Source: Thermococcus litoralis DSM 5473
Lineage (GTDB): Archaea > Methanobacteriota_B > Thermococci > Thermococcales > Thermococcaceae
Assembly: GCF_000246985.2 (NCBI RefSeq)
Contig: NC_022084.1
Location: 682,701-746,700 of the forward strand
Reading direction: 5' to 3'
DNA: 64,000 nucleotides
The notes below the pieces were generated by a model. The model was not told where the DNA came from, made no database searches, and was given only the letters and a program-made list of their open reading frames with translations. Positions 43,273-53,464 of the stretch are shown here, in pieces. The position numbers were made by a program, and so were the translations under genes. Within the stretch, counting starts at the first letter, position 1; every line of letters begins with the position of its first letter.

Positions 43273-44307
43273 TTAAAAGACATGGATCGCCGTTGCTTTA
43301 AAGCTTAGGTAAACCTCTTTTCCCTCTTGAATCCCCATCTCTACAAGAGAAGAGCGGGTTATAAAAGCTCTAAGCTCAATTCCACCAATATCAAGGGTTA
43401 CCCTCACCAGCGAGCCCAGATCTTCAACCGCTAACACCTTGGCTTTGAACTCGTTTCTTGCAGAGGTTTTTATGGACTCATTGGATATAACGATGTCCTC
43501 CGGCCTTATTCCAACTCTCAGCTTCCCTTTAAACTCCCCCGGTAGCTCTATTGAAATTCCGTTTGCCCTTAATATCCTCCCTTCCGCAATCCCCTCTATT
43601 ATGTTTTCAAACCCAAGAAATCTCGCGACTTCTTCATTTTTAGGCTTGGAAAAGACTTCCCTAACTTCTCCGGTTTGGATCAATTTTCCGTTCAGCATTA
43701 CACCAACTCTATCCCCTAAACTGACAGCCTCTTCAAAAGAATGCGTTACGTGTAAAGCCGTGAAGCTAAGCTCCCTTCTCCAGCGTTTCATCTCTTGAAT
43801 GAGCTTAGCCCTAGTTTGAACGTCCAGATTTGCAAAAGGCTCATCAAGAAGTATAAGCCTTGGCTCCAGTACTAAAGCCCTCGCAATGGCAACCCTTTGA
43901 GCTTCACCGCCGCTCAGCGTTTTTGGTTTTCTGTGCAAAAGATGTGAGATTTCAAGAATCTCTGCAATCTCCCTAATCCTCTTATTGATTTCATTTTTTG
44001 GAATTTTTCTGAGCTTCAATCCGTAGGCTATGTTGTCGTAAACTTTCATATGAGGAAAGAGGGCGTAGTTTTGAGGAATATAAGCTAGATCCCTCTTCTC
44101 CGGTGGAAGAAAAGTTATCTCCTTCTCATCCATAAAGATTTTTCCAGAATCTGGTGTAAAGATGCCAGCGATGAGTTCGAGGAGAAGGGTCTTTCCAGCA
44201 CCACTAGGGCCCAAAATTATGAAGTACTCTCCCCTCTCAACTGAAAATGTTATGTCTCTGAGGTGAAATTCCTTGTAGTCCTTGGAAATATTTTGAACTT
44301 CAAGCAT
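43273..44307 (-). CDS. wtpC: Tungstate/molybdate ABC transporter ATP-binding protein
   Basis: A 344-residue ABC ATPase: [18 protein letters not shown] (Walker A), [32 protein letters not shown] (signature and Walker B), HVTHS (switch), and a C-terminal TOBE-type oxyanion-binding domain. The ATG at 44307 follows GGTGAT. It belongs to the wtpABC importer but is separated from wtpB by two unrelated genes; the stop of the TOPRIM gene lies seven bases before its start, so it is still read on the same message. The IS element begins four bases after its stop. Confidence 0.88.
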   Translation of the reverse strand: MLEVQNISKDYKEFHLRDITFSVERGEYFIILGPSGAGKTLLLELIAGIFTPDSGKIFMDEKEITFLPPEKRDLAYIPQNYALFPHMKVYDNIAYGLKLRKIPKNEINKRIREIAEILEISHLLHRKPKTLSGGEAQRVAIARALVLEPRLILLDEPFANLDVQTRAKLIQEMKRWRRELSFTALHVTHSFEEAVSLGDRVGVMLNGKLIQTGEVREVFSKPKNEEVARFLGFENIIEGIAEGRILRANGISIELPGEFKGKLRVGIRPEDIVISNESIKTSARNEFKAKVLAVEDLGSLVRVTLDIGGIELRAFITRSSLVEMGIQEGKEVYLSFKATAIHVF

Positions 44308-44314
44308 GACGTTA

Positions 44315-45040
44315 TCACCGGGCAATAGTCTCTAAAAATGTCCTCAACCCCGACTCATCCAAAAACTCCTCAATAAGCCCACGGTTTTCTCTGATTAATT
44401 TCTCAATGAAGTTTCTGTATAGTCCCGACATGGAGTCTCCTTTGTAGTTCCTGGCAATTGCCAAGAGATGCATGACGTCTTTTGGAGTAAGCTTTCTTTC
44501 CAAGTCTTTGCTGAGCTGACTTATTGAGTTTTCTAGCCTTGAAAGATTACTCTCCTTCTTAGCAAGAAGAGTCATTAAGAGCTCAAGTTCTTTTTTTGGT
44601 TCGATGTCTTTTGCATCAAAAGTAACATCTCCAATTCCGAATGGAACAATCGTTATCCCATTTACTAGGAGGTAACCATTTTTTACTTCAGGTTCAAAGC
44701 CTCCTGCCTGCAAGGTGCTTTTAGCCCAGTTTAGAATGTTTTCCTCTGTATCAACGTCTCTAGCCACTCCAATAATAGTAGGCCTATCCTCAAATCTCTC
44801 AACTGCTCTGAAAACTGCCTTAAGAGCCTTTTTAAGGTTATCTTTCCCATTAGCATGCAGTATCACCAACAAAGTTTTGTACTTAATTAAACAGATAGGT
44901 CTTGATAGCTCCTTGTCCTTCGAAAACGGCAGAATCTCACACCCTGCATTGCTCTCCCTAAACCTATAAAACTCCTTTATTAAGGGAAGAAAGAAGCTAA
45001 CATCTGTTCTGCCCTCTAAGAGCAAGAGTCTCACTTCCAT
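44315..45040 (-). CDS. Small TOPRIM-like protein (DUF3226-type)
   Basis: A 241-residue protein. The beginning [19 protein letters not shown] has the TOPRIM glutamate (Glu9) and an Asp (Asp13), and [16 protein letters not shown] contains the DxD (Asp95, Asp97), followed by [25 protein letters not shown] with a further acidic strand. These are the metal-binding residues of TOPRIM nucleases and DUF3226 proteins. The remainder is helical. It starts two bases after the ATPase stop, with GAGGGGAT upstream. Paired with an OLD-like ATPase, it is probably the nuclease subunit of a two-protein system; the nuclease activity is inferred. Confidence 0.7.
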   Translation of the reverse strand: MEVRLLLLEGRTDVSFFLPLIKEFYRFRESNAGCEILPFSKDKELSRPICLIKYKTLLVILHANGKDNLKKALKAVFRAVERFEDRPTIIGVARDVDTEENILNWAKSTLQAGGFEPEVKNGYLLVNGITIVPFGIGDVTFDAKDIEPKKELELLMTLLAKKESNLSRLENSISQLSKDLERKLTPKDVMHLLAIARNYKGDSMSGLYRNFIEKLIRENRGLIEEFLDESGLRTFLETIAR

Positions 45041-45043
45041 TTT

Positions 45044-46129
45044 TCATCCCCTCAGGTCTAGTCCAAGAGTTTCTCTTAGTTCTTGCGATTCTTCAAAGGT
45101 CTCTATTGAGGCTTTTACGTTTCCGTTCTCACGCTTCATATAAATGACCCTTCCCTCTACTTTGCTTTCTAGACCATATTTGATTAGCATGTCAATAAGC
45201 TCAAGACTGTGGGTCGTTAGAAATACTTGGACATTGTTTTCTTTTGCTCCCCTGACAAGAGTCTTAGACATAACTCTTAGAGACTTTGGATGATGGAAGG
45301 CTTCGGCGGAGTCTATGAGAAGATAACCATTTTTCAGAGAGGAAACTACAAGTGCCATGGCTGTCAATGCTTTAAATCCATCTCCCATCACATAATAAGG
45401 TATAGCCTTTTTTGTCCACTTAATGTCTACGTACATAACAGGAGTAATGTTCTCAGGTAATGGACTTAGATTTTGAAACTCTGGATAACCTTTTTTGATT
45501 ATTGAAAAAGCTCTTTCGGTTCCTTTCTCCTTAAATGCCCAAGAATGAGCCCTTTCAATGAACCCGGGAGAAATTATGTCGAAAGGTGTTAAGAATCGTA
45601 CAGGCATTTCAACAAGATACATATCATCACTAGTTGAGAACACTGTAAGTAAGTCACCTTCCTTGGGAAAACCTACATTAACTAGCACAGAGTATGTCTT
45701 TTTTAAAGGGCCAGCTTTCACGATTCCGGGAAGTATAATAAACTTTCCGAGGCCAATGCGTCTTATTGTATCATCATCAATCTTAAGTTCACCCCCCAAG
45801 ATGTCAACGATATTACCCTGTTTTCTGATTTCTACCGAGAATGGAGTGTTATTCTCAACGAATTTGATCTTAGTAGCAAGATAATCTTGATAAAACAGGG
45901 AAGTTACTGAATTTTTTCCAAACCACCCTCTCCAAGTCAATACCTTTGTTAGCACTTCTTGCAATGGATCGTTTTCACTATTCACACCTGCAATACCAAT
46001 AGAAAACGCTTCAATTATGCTTGATTTACCCGCATTGTTTTTGCCCGCAATTACGTTAATTTGGCCAAGATTATTTAGTTCCAACTTCTTTATGCCCCTA
46101 AAATTCTCAATCCTAAAAGATGTTATCAT
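45044..46129 (-). CDS. OLD-like AAA ATPase (AAA_15/AAA_21)
   Basis: A 361-residue ABC-type/SMC-like ATPase: MITSFRIENFRGIKKLEL then Walker A GKNNAGKS (29-36), signature-like YYVMGDGFKALTAM (near 246-259), Walker B LLIDSAEAFHHP (271-281, an altered DEPE) and the His switch TTHSLELID (His307). The central 150 residues are specific. Such ATPases partner with or are fused to TOPRIM nucleases in OLD, Gabija and PARIS systems. A TATA-like CTTTAATTTGG (46160-46170) in the 47 bases after wtpB may give it its own promoter. ATG at 46129 follows GGGG. Confidence 0.8.
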   Translation of the reverse strand: MITSFRIENFRGIKKLELNNLGQINVIAGKNNAGKSSIIEAFSIGIAGVNSENDPLQEVLTKVLTWRGWFGKNSVTSLFYQDYLATKIKFVENNTPFSVEIRKQGNIVDILGGELKIDDDTIRRIGLGKFIILPGIVKAGPLKKTYSVLVNVGFPKEGDLLTVFSTSDDMYLVEMPVRFLTPFDIISPGFIERAHSWAFKEKGTERAFSIIKKGYPEFQNLSPLPENITPVMYVDIKWTKKAIPYYVMGDGFKALTAMALVVSSLKNGYLLIDSAEAFHHPKSLRVMSKTLVRGAKENNVQVFLTTHSLELIDMLIKYGLESKVEGRVIYMKRENGNVKASIETFEESQELRETLGLDLRG

Positions 46130-46176
46130 GAGCATCCCCTTTCAGTATTGGTATTAACCAAATTAAAGCTTTGTCC

Positions 46177-46920
46177 TCAAGCATTTCTCGACCTCCCTAC
46201 AATCCACCTTAGAACAACGAAGATGCTCAAGCTCAGCAGTACAAGGATAACGGAAATCGGCCTTGAAGCCCTCAAACCATAGTTGTTAAAGTACTCCATG
46301 ACCAGAACCTGTGCAGTTTTTGGGTAATATGCAACGATTAGAATCGCACCCACTTCGCTTATCGCCCTTGCCCACGTCATGATGGCACCGCTCAAGATAG
46401 AGGGCATCGCAATGGGAAGCGAAATCGTCAAGAATGCCTTAAGCCTACCCGCCCCTAAGGTTCTTGCCACATGCTCAAGCTTCTCATCTACCGCCAAAAA
46501 CCCGTCTCTGGCGGCATTGATTGTGAAAGGTGCAGAGACAAAAAGCATTGCCATTATTATTCCGAGATAGCTATCCAAAATTTTGTTTGAAAATGTCACA
46601 AGAAGCATTATGCCAACAACGGAGTGTGGGATAACTATTGGGACGTCAACAACGGCCTGAACAAAACTCTTCCCCACAAAATCCTTCCTTGCGAGTATAT
46701 AGCCAAGGGGGACTCCAAAAAGGAGAGAAATAAGCATTGTAGCCGTGGACGTTAGGAGGGAATTCCTAAGAGCCTCTAAGACAATATCATCGTGGAGAAC
46801 ATTTATAATCATTTCCCAGTCCAAAAGCTGCTTCCCTATGATAACGGCTAACGGAAGGAGGATGTACAGAACAAGGAACGTGCCGAGCAGAGCGAAGAAC
46901 CATGTTACGTAATCCCTCAT
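46177..46920 (-). CDS. wtpB: Tungstate/molybdate ABC transporter permease
   Basis: A 247-residue permease with five to six hydrophobic helices and the EAA loop [28 protein letters not shown], of the ModB/WtpB type. Preceded by GAGGTGAG. Follows wtpA by 31 bases in the same operon. Confidence 0.88.
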   Translation of the reverse strand: MRDYVTWFFALLGTFLVLYILLPLAVIIGKQLLDWEMIINVLHDDIVLEALRNSLLTSTATMLISLLFGVPLGYILARKDFVGKSFVQAVVDVPIVIPHSVVGIMLLVTFSNKILDSYLGIIMAMLFVSAPFTINAARDGFLAVDEKLEHVARTLGAGRLKAFLTISLPIAMPSILSGAIMTWARAISEVGAILIVAYYPKTAQVLVMEYFNNYGLRASRPISVILVLLSLSIFVVLRWIVGRSRNA

Positions 46921-46951
46921 ATCCTCACCTCTGAAGAAAAAGATAAAAAGT

Positions 46952-48074
<1,123 letters not shown>

Positions 48075-48088
48075 AATAGACGTGTTGA

Positions 48089-48130
48089 AGTTAAGCTAGT
48101 TTGCTTAACTCCAGAAGGATTTTATACCTA
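48089..48130 (+). promoter_or_regulatory. cDPG operon promoter with inverted repeat
   Basis: AGTTAAGC-TAGTTT-GCTTAACT (48089-48110) is a perfect 8-6-8 inverted repeat directly upstream of a TATA-like ATTTTATACC (48119-48128). The site is well placed for an activator or repressor of the diphosphoglycerate genes. Confidence 0.55.
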
Positions 48131-48158
48131 AACTAACTAAACTTCTAAAGGTGGGAGA

Positions 48159-49463
48159 ATGAGAATGGTGCTTATTGATGGGGAGCACTATCCAGATGTA
48201 ACTGCGTGGGCTATAAAAGGGCTCGGAGATGTATGCTGTGCAGTGTTTTTGGGAGGCACGGAAAAAATAGGTGATATGAAGTCCTTGGAGAAAAAAATAG
48301 GGGTCAAGCTGTACTACGGTAAAGACTACCTTCTTGAAATCGAGAGGGCTATTAGGGAGAACAAAATTGAGGAAGTCGTTGACCTGAGCGACGAGCCTGT
48401 TCTGAACTATGAGGACAGATTTAGAATAGCAGCAGTGCTCTTAAAGAACGGTGTAAAATACAAGGGTGCTGATTTTGAATTCTCTCCCAAAAAGATCACC
48501 AAAATCAACAAACCGAGTATTACAATACTAGGGACCGGCAAAAGAGTTGGAAAAACAGCGGTAAGTGGTTTTGTTGCAAGGACTCTAAAACAAATTGCAA
48601 AGCCCATAATAGTAACAATGGGCAGGGGAGGACCAGAAGAGCCGGAGATAATTGAGGGAGATAAGATAGAGATAACTCCCGAGTTTCTGGTAAAAATTGC
48701 GGAGTCAGGTAAGCACGCTGCATCCGATCATTTTGAAGACGCTTTAACGGCTAGAGTTTTAACTATCGGATGCAGAAGATGCGGAGGCGGAATGGCAGGC
48801 TTTAGCTTTTTTGATATCGTTGACAAAGGAATAAAACTCGCGGAGAAGCTTGAAGGAGATATAGTGATACTCGAGGGAAGCGGCGCAACTTTCCCCGCGG
48901 TTAAGGCAGATAAATACATAACCGTCGTCGGTGCAACTCAGAGAATTGAGTTCATAAGGAGCTATTTCGGGCCCTTCAGAGTGGGACTCGCGGACTTAAT
49001 CGTGGTCACACTTGCCGATATGGTAAGCAAAGAGAAGCTTGAAGAGCTCCAAAGAGTTTTAAGGGAAATAAACCCAAAGGCTGAAGTTCATTTAACGGCC
49101 TTTAGGCCAAGACCCTTGGGAGATGTAAGGGGCAAAAAAGCCCTCCTTGTTATGACTGCACCTCCAGAAGGACTTAAAAAAGCCGCGAAGTACTTGGAAG
49201 ATCATTATGAGGTCGAGATAGTTGGAAAAAGCCCAAACTTAGCAAACAGAGAAAAACTCAGAGAGGACTTGAAACGCTTTGTTAACTACGATACGGTTGT
49301 AGTAGAACTAAAAGCAGCTGCTGTAGACGTGGTTACAAGGGAAGCTCTCAAGCATGGAAAGGAAATAATATACCTAGACAATGAACCGGTGAATATAGAC
49401 GGAAAGGACTTGAAGGAAGCTGTTTTGAAAATCGGAAGGGAGCTCAAAGGTGAGGACAAATGA
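48159..49463 (+). CDS. Cyclic 2,3-diphosphoglycerate synthetase
   Basis: A 434-residue ATP-dependent enzyme closing the intramolecular phosphoanhydride of 2,3-diphosphoglycerate. Residues 1-115 (MVLIDGEHYPDVTAWAIKGL) are the N-terminal domain; ITILGTGKRVGKTAVSGFVAR (about 123-143) is the P-loop; IIVTMGRGGPEEPEIIEGD, SGKHAASDHFEDALTARV and CRRCGGGMAGFSFFD are conserved blocks of the family; FPAVKADKYITVVGATQ follows. Length equals the methanogen enzyme. GGTGG before ATG. The downstream gene, overlapping by four bases, makes the substrate, which supports the assignment. Confidence 0.85.
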   Translation: MRMVLIDGEHYPDVTAWAIKGLGDVCCAVFLGGTEKIGDMKSLEKKIGVKLYYGKDYLLEIERAIRENKIEEVVDLSDEPVLNYEDRFRIAAVLLKNGVKYKGADFEFSPKKITKINKPSITILGTGKRVGKTAVSGFVARTLKQIAKPIIVTMGRGGPEEPEIIEGDKIEITPEFLVKIAESGKHAASDHFEDALTARVLTIGCRRCGGGMAGFSFFDIVDKGIKLAEKLEGDIVILEGSGATFPAVKADKYITVVGATQRIEFIRSYFGPFRVGLADLIVVTLADMVSKEKLEELQRVLREINPKAEVHLTAFRPRPLGDVRGKKALLVMTAPPEGLKKAAKYLEDHYEVEIVGKSPNLANREKLREDLKRFVNYDTVVVELKAAAVDVVTREALKHGKEIIYLDNEPVNIDGKDLKEAVLKIGRELKGEDK

Positions 49464-50359
49464 TAATCGTCGTTGACCCCGAGAAGAAAACCAAAATACC
49501 CTTTTCACGAGGAATCTTAACTAGATCAATAACTTCTACCGGCGTTGACGTTGGGATAGCCTATTCAATAGCGGCAGAGATAGTAAAGGAACTTGAGAGA
49601 AAAAAGGTAAAGGTAATCACCAAGGACGAAATTCGAAAGATGGCCTATAAGAAGCTCTTGGATCATGGGCTGAAAGATGCCGCTAGGAAGTATCTTTTCT
49701 GGCATGAACTTAGAAGGCTGAAGTATCCGATGATAATCCTCCTCGGAGGAGCAACTGGAGTTGGAAAGTCTACGCTGGCAACGGAGTTAGCCTTTAGACT
49801 TGGGATAAGGACTGTAATAGGAACTGACACCGTTAGAGAGGTAATGAGGAAAATAATAAGCAAAGAGCTCCTACCAGCAATCCACACTTCCTCGTTTTTG
49901 GCATGGAGAGAGCTCAGAAACTTGCCAAAAGACGTGGATCCTTTAATATACGGATTTGAGAGTCAAGTTCGGTATGTAACCGTAGGAATTAACGCAGTTG
50001 TAGAGCGTTCATACAAGGAGGGTTTCAACACGATAATAGAGGGAATTCACCTAGTTCCAGGCTATGTGAGCCTAAACGACAGGAGTTTTATGTATCTGAT
50101 AACTGTAAAAAACAGTGAAGCACTTGAAGCAAGGTTTTACGAAAGAGCCCGTTACAGCCTCAGGCCAGCGGAATACTACGTGAAGAATATCGATAACATA
50201 ATGCACATCCAAGAGTATTTAATTGAAAAAGCGAAAGAATACGGGATTCCGATTATAGAGAACATCGAACTTGAGCAGTCTATAAATTCCATAATGAACA
50301 ATCTCATGGAGGAAATACCAAAGCGGCTTAAGGAGAGGGGTATTGAGCTTTCAATTTAA
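49460..50359 (+). CDS. 2-phosphoglycerate kinase
   Basis: A 299-residue enzyme phosphorylating 2-phosphoglycerate to 2,3-diphosphoglycerate. The first 90 residues form an ATP-cone (PFSRGILTRSITSTGVDVGIAYSIAAEIVKEL); ILLGGATGVGKSTLATELA is the P-loop, and IGTDTVREVMRKII and FESQVRYV, EGIHLVPGYV are typical of this family. ATGA overlap with the synthetase gene ensures co-translation. Confidence 0.87.
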   Translation: MIIVVDPEKKTKIPFSRGILTRSITSTGVDVGIAYSIAAEIVKELERKKVKVITKDEIRKMAYKKLLDHGLKDAARKYLFWHELRRLKYPMIILLGGATGVGKSTLATELAFRLGIRTVIGTDTVREVMRKIISKELLPAIHTSSFLAWRELRNLPKDVDPLIYGFESQVRYVTVGINAVVERSYKEGFNTIIEGIHLVPGYVSLNDRSFMYLITVKNSEALEARFYERARYSLRPAEYYVKNIDNIMHIQEYLIEKAKEYGIPIIENIELEQSINSIMNNLMEEIPKRLKERGIELSI

Positions 50360-50421
50360 GGACAAAACTCTTTTATCTTTTTGAGACCAATTAATTTTTG
50401 AGAGCTTTTATGGTGATCCCA

Positions 50422-50832
50422 ATGGATGAAAACGCTCCTATCAAAGTTTATATGACGAAGAAGCTTATAGGGGTAAGGCCAGAAGACACTGTCCAAGAGG
50501 CGTGCAAAGTGATGGTTGATTTTGACATCGGCTCTCTGGTGGTTATTGATGAAAAAGACAACGTTGTGGGTTTCTTTACAAAAAGTGATATTATTAGGAG
50601 GGTAATCGTCCCAGGCTTGCCCTATACAACTCCCGTAAAGGAGATAATGACAAAAGACCTCATTACCGTAGACACGAACACACCGCTAAAGGAAGTGCTG
50701 AAGATTATGGCTGCAAAGAGGATAAAGCACATATTGGTGAGGGAAGAAGGAAAAGTCGTCGGGATTTTTACACTGAGTGATTTGCTCGAGGCAAGTAGGA
50801 GAAAGCTCGAAACTTCAATAGCAGCGGAGTGA
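50422..50832 (+). CDS. CBS-domain pair protein
   Basis: A 136-residue protein with two CBS motifs: KVYMTKKLIGVRPEDTVQEACKVMVDFDIGSLVVID and VKEIMTKDLITVDTNTPLKEVLKIMAAKRIKHILV. Such pairs bind adenine nucleotides and act as sensors. ATG at 50422 follows GGTGAT. Followed within five bases by a metallophosphoesterase gene in the same operon. Confidence 0.85.
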   Translation: MDENAPIKVYMTKKLIGVRPEDTVQEACKVMVDFDIGSLVVIDEKDNVVGFFTKSDIIRRVIVPGLPYTTPVKEIMTKDLITVDTNTPLKEVLKIMAAKRIKHILVREEGKVVGIFTLSDLLEASRRKLETSIAAE

Positions 50833-50837
50833 GGGAT

Positions 50838-52349
50838 ATGAAAATAGCCCACATAAGTGACACCCACATAACCAGCGGAGAAGCCTACAAAGGATATGCC
50901 TTCGATCTAATAGCCAACGAAGTCAACACACTAGACTATGACATGGTTATTCACACGGGAGATGTGACAAACGAGGGATTGAGGGAAGAATACGAGAGGG
51001 CAAGTTATGAACTAAAAAAGATTCAGAAGCCTTTAATAGTCGTTCCTGGAAATCACGATGCAAGAAACGTCGGTTATGAACTCTTTGAGAAGTACATAGG
51101 GCCACTAAATGGGGTTTACGAAAAAGACGACCTCGTTATAATATGGGTAGATTCTACGATCCCTGACTTAAGTGATGGGAGAATAGGGGGCTACAAATTC
51201 CACTGGCTCAAAGAAAGGCTTGAGGAGTATTCCCACAAAAAATTCAAGATAGTTGCTTCCCACCACCATCTAGTCCCTCTACCGGACACGGGGAGGGAAA
51301 GGAACGTTTTATTCAATGCCGGCGACGTGTTGGACTTACTTTTAAAGCACGATGTTAACCTTTACATCTGCGGGCACAAGCACGTGCCCAATATCTACAA
51401 AGTTGAGGGGCTTGTTGTGGCAAATGCCGGCTGTACCTCATGCAGAAAGACCAGAAAAGGTGACGTAAACAGCTACAACATAATCAAAATCAAAGAAGAT
51501 GGAAAAATCTCGGTAAGTATAAAGCGGGTAACAGGAGATATCACAAGAAGAGAGTTTAAAATCAAAAAGCAAAGGATTTTTGTTCCAAAGAAGAGAAGAT
51601 TGCTAAGAATCGTCCAGATGAGCGAGAGCAATGTTTCAGATAGGGTTTATTTCAGAGAGAGAGTTTTGAAAAACGCAATTAAGGCTATCAACGAGAAGTA
51701 CAAACCAGATTTAGTCATACACTGCGGAGACATGGTGGATGTCGGAACCGAGAGGTACTATGCAAAAGCTTACGAATTCTGGGAAAAGATCAAGCCAGAG
51801 AAGATTATAGTGCCCGGTCACAACGACATTACCTATCTCGGCTACGACCTCTTCAAAGAGTATTTTGGGGAGCCAAAAATTCTGGAAATGGAGAATTTTG
51901 CATTCATTCCAATAATTTCAGCCCAATATGAGACTCCTATAGGAGTGGTTGGGAGAATAGGCCAGAAAATTTTGAGAAAACATCTACAGGAACATGAAGA
52001 AAAGTTCAGAGCTGTAATAATGCACCACAACATAATTCCAATACCTAAAAGCAGAGAGATAGGATTTTTAGAAGATGGGGGCAATGTTTTGAAGATATTA
52101 ACAGATGAAAAAGCAAATTTAGTTTTAACGGGTCACGGTGGCAACACATTGGGAATAAAAGTCGAAGAAACACCAATAATAAACGCAGGGTCAATAAGCT
52201 GGGAGCTCCACAGAAATCCCTTTGGAAACTCCTTCAACTTAATAGACATCTATGAAGATATGATAGCAGCATTTGAAATACAGGCAACCTGGGGATCAAG
52301 AAAACTCCTAGGAATATGGAAAATAAAAACAAAAGTGCCATGGGCTTAG
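50838..52349 (+). CDS. Tandem metallophosphoesterase with a degenerate second domain
   Basis: A 503-residue protein made of two calcineurin-like phosphoesterase domains. The first (1-240) has every metal motif: HISDTHIT (Asp8, His10), HTGDVTNEG, VPGNHDARN, ASHHHLVPLP and CGHKHVPN. The second (about 257-500) keeps the fold, as shown by LRIVQMSESNVS, IHCGDMVDVG, VPGHNDITYLG, IMHHNIIPIP and LTGHGGN, but lost the first DxH and the GNHD and GHxH histidines, so it probably binds metal poorly and is regulatory. Substrate unknown; the CBS neighbour suggests nucleotide signalling. Confidence 0.8.
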   Translation: MKIAHISDTHITSGEAYKGYAFDLIANEVNTLDYDMVIHTGDVTNEGLREEYERASYELKKIQKPLIVVPGNHDARNVGYELFEKYIGPLNGVYEKDDLVIIWVDSTIPDLSDGRIGGYKFHWLKERLEEYSHKKFKIVASHHHLVPLPDTGRERNVLFNAGDVLDLLLKHDVNLYICGHKHVPNIYKVEGLVVANAGCTSCRKTRKGDVNSYNIIKIKEDGKISVSIKRVTGDITRREFKIKKQRIFVPKKRRLLRIVQMSESNVSDRVYFRERVLKNAIKAINEKYKPDLVIHCGDMVDVGTERYYAKAYEFWEKIKPEKIIVPGHNDITYLGYDLFKEYFGEPKILEMENFAFIPIISAQYETPIGVVGRIGQKILRKHLQEHEEKFRAVIMHHNIIPIPKSREIGFLEDGGNVLKILTDEKANLVLTGHGGNTLGIKVEETPIINAGSISWELHRNPFGNSFNLIDIYEDMIAAFEIQATWGSRKLLGIWKIKTKVPWA

Positions 52350-52816
52350 CCGAAGAAGGCGCCCATCATGTCCATCTGCTCTTCAGAGAAGCCCTTAACT
52401 TTGAACTCGGGCATCTTAGCAATAAGTTCCTCGTATCTCTTCTCATCTATTTTCTCAACTTCTGTGCCCTTCACATGAAATGCCCTTAAAGTATCCTCTG
52501 ACCTGTATGCAACCAGAAATTCCTCGCTTTCTATATTTTCGAAGTTCACAAAGATAGCGTTTCCACCCGTATAGGGCTTTTTACATTTAAAGGGAAAGCT
52601 TGCAGAGTTCAACATCGCATCTCCAAGGGCAAAGTTAGCTTTTTTGCCGTTTATCTCCGTCCAAAATGGTTTTCCCTCAAAGTCCCCCTCAACAACTACG
52701 AGAGTTTTCTGCCCATCAAACTCTATAATCGGTGCACCTTTCTTCTCAAGGATATCAAAGAGCTCCTCAATTGTTTCAGCGTTTTTTAAACTTGCGACAA
52801 ATCCTTCCACTTTCAT
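52346..52816 (-). CDS. Conserved protein of unknown function
   Basis: A 156-residue cytosolic protein: a helical start SLKNAETIEELFDILEKKGAPIIEFDG, a central beta sheet with KTLVVVEGDFEGKPFWTEINGK, and a terminal acidic helix. No motif recognised. GGAATG precedes the ATG, and the end overlaps the convergent phosphoesterase gene by four bases. Confidence 0.6.
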   Translation of the reverse strand: MKVEGFVASLKNAETIEELFDILEKKGAPIIEFDGQKTLVVVEGDFEGKPFWTEINGKKANFALGDAMLNSASFPFKCKKPYTGGNAIFVNFENIESEEFLVAYRSEDTLRAFHVKGTEVEKIDEKRYEELIAKMPEFKVKGFSEEQMDMMGAFFG

Positions 52817-52867
52817 TCCAAATCCTCCATTTTCTTTTCAAAAATAAGTAACCTAAAGGGTTTATAA

Positions 52868-53464
52868 TCATTCCTCCTCTTCTATGAATTCTCCTTCCTC
52901 TCCTTTTTCGTTGGAGAGTTCTCTCAGGCGATCAATTCCAGAGCCTACGGCTATCAATATGTCCCCCTCTTCAATTTTCTCGTCCTTGGAGGGGTTGTAA
53001 ATATATCTTCCTCCCCTCTTTATCGCTATTAACCTTACACCCACTTTGGTTGGAAGCTTAAGCTGTTTGAGGGGTTGTCCTATTAGTATTGACCCCTTGT
53101 TAACCTTTATGCGCCCTATTTCTTCATCAACATCGTGCATTATTTTCCTTATTATGGGGTGAGGCTCAACATCCCTGAGAACAAGGTCTGCTATCTCATA
53201 GGCGGAATCGCTTATCTGCTCGTTTATTGTAGCCATCTCAATTATACTTAGGAGCTTTTCGGGATTTTCTTCATACTTGGCAGCCCTCAAAGCAAGTTTT
53301 TTGACTTTTAATGTGAGCTCATCCATTTTTTCTTCCAGGATATAAACCTCATCGGCTATGTCCTCACTATCGTACATGACTGAGGAGAAGGCAAGGTCAA
53401 CCATAAGAGAAGAAAGGTTTTTCATTTCTATGAGACAATCTTTTATCTCTTCAAGCTCTTTCAT
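52868..53464 (-). CDS. PhoU-like/TrkA_C-domain regulatory protein
   Basis: A 198-residue protein: an N-terminal helical bundle of the PhoU type (ECLIE-like KNLSSLMVDLAFSSVMYDSEDIADEVYILEEKMDELTLKV) and a C-terminal TrkA_C domain (ILIGQPLKQLKLPTKVGVRLIAIKRGGRYIYNPSKDEKIEEGDILIAVGS) that senses a ligand. ATG at 53464 with GGTTGGTG; starts inside the end of the preceding gene. Third gene of the MgtE-type operon, hence likely regulating ion transport. Confidence 0.8.
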   Translation of the reverse strand: MKELEEIKDCLIEMKNLSSLMVDLAFSSVMYDSEDIADEVYILEEKMDELTLKVKKLALRAAKYEENPEKLLSIIEMATINEQISDSAYEIADLVLRDVEPHPIIRKIMHDVDEEIGRIKVNKGSILIGQPLKQLKLPTKVGVRLIAIKRGGRYIYNPSKDEKIEEGDILIAVGSGIDRLRELSNEKGEEGEFIEEEE

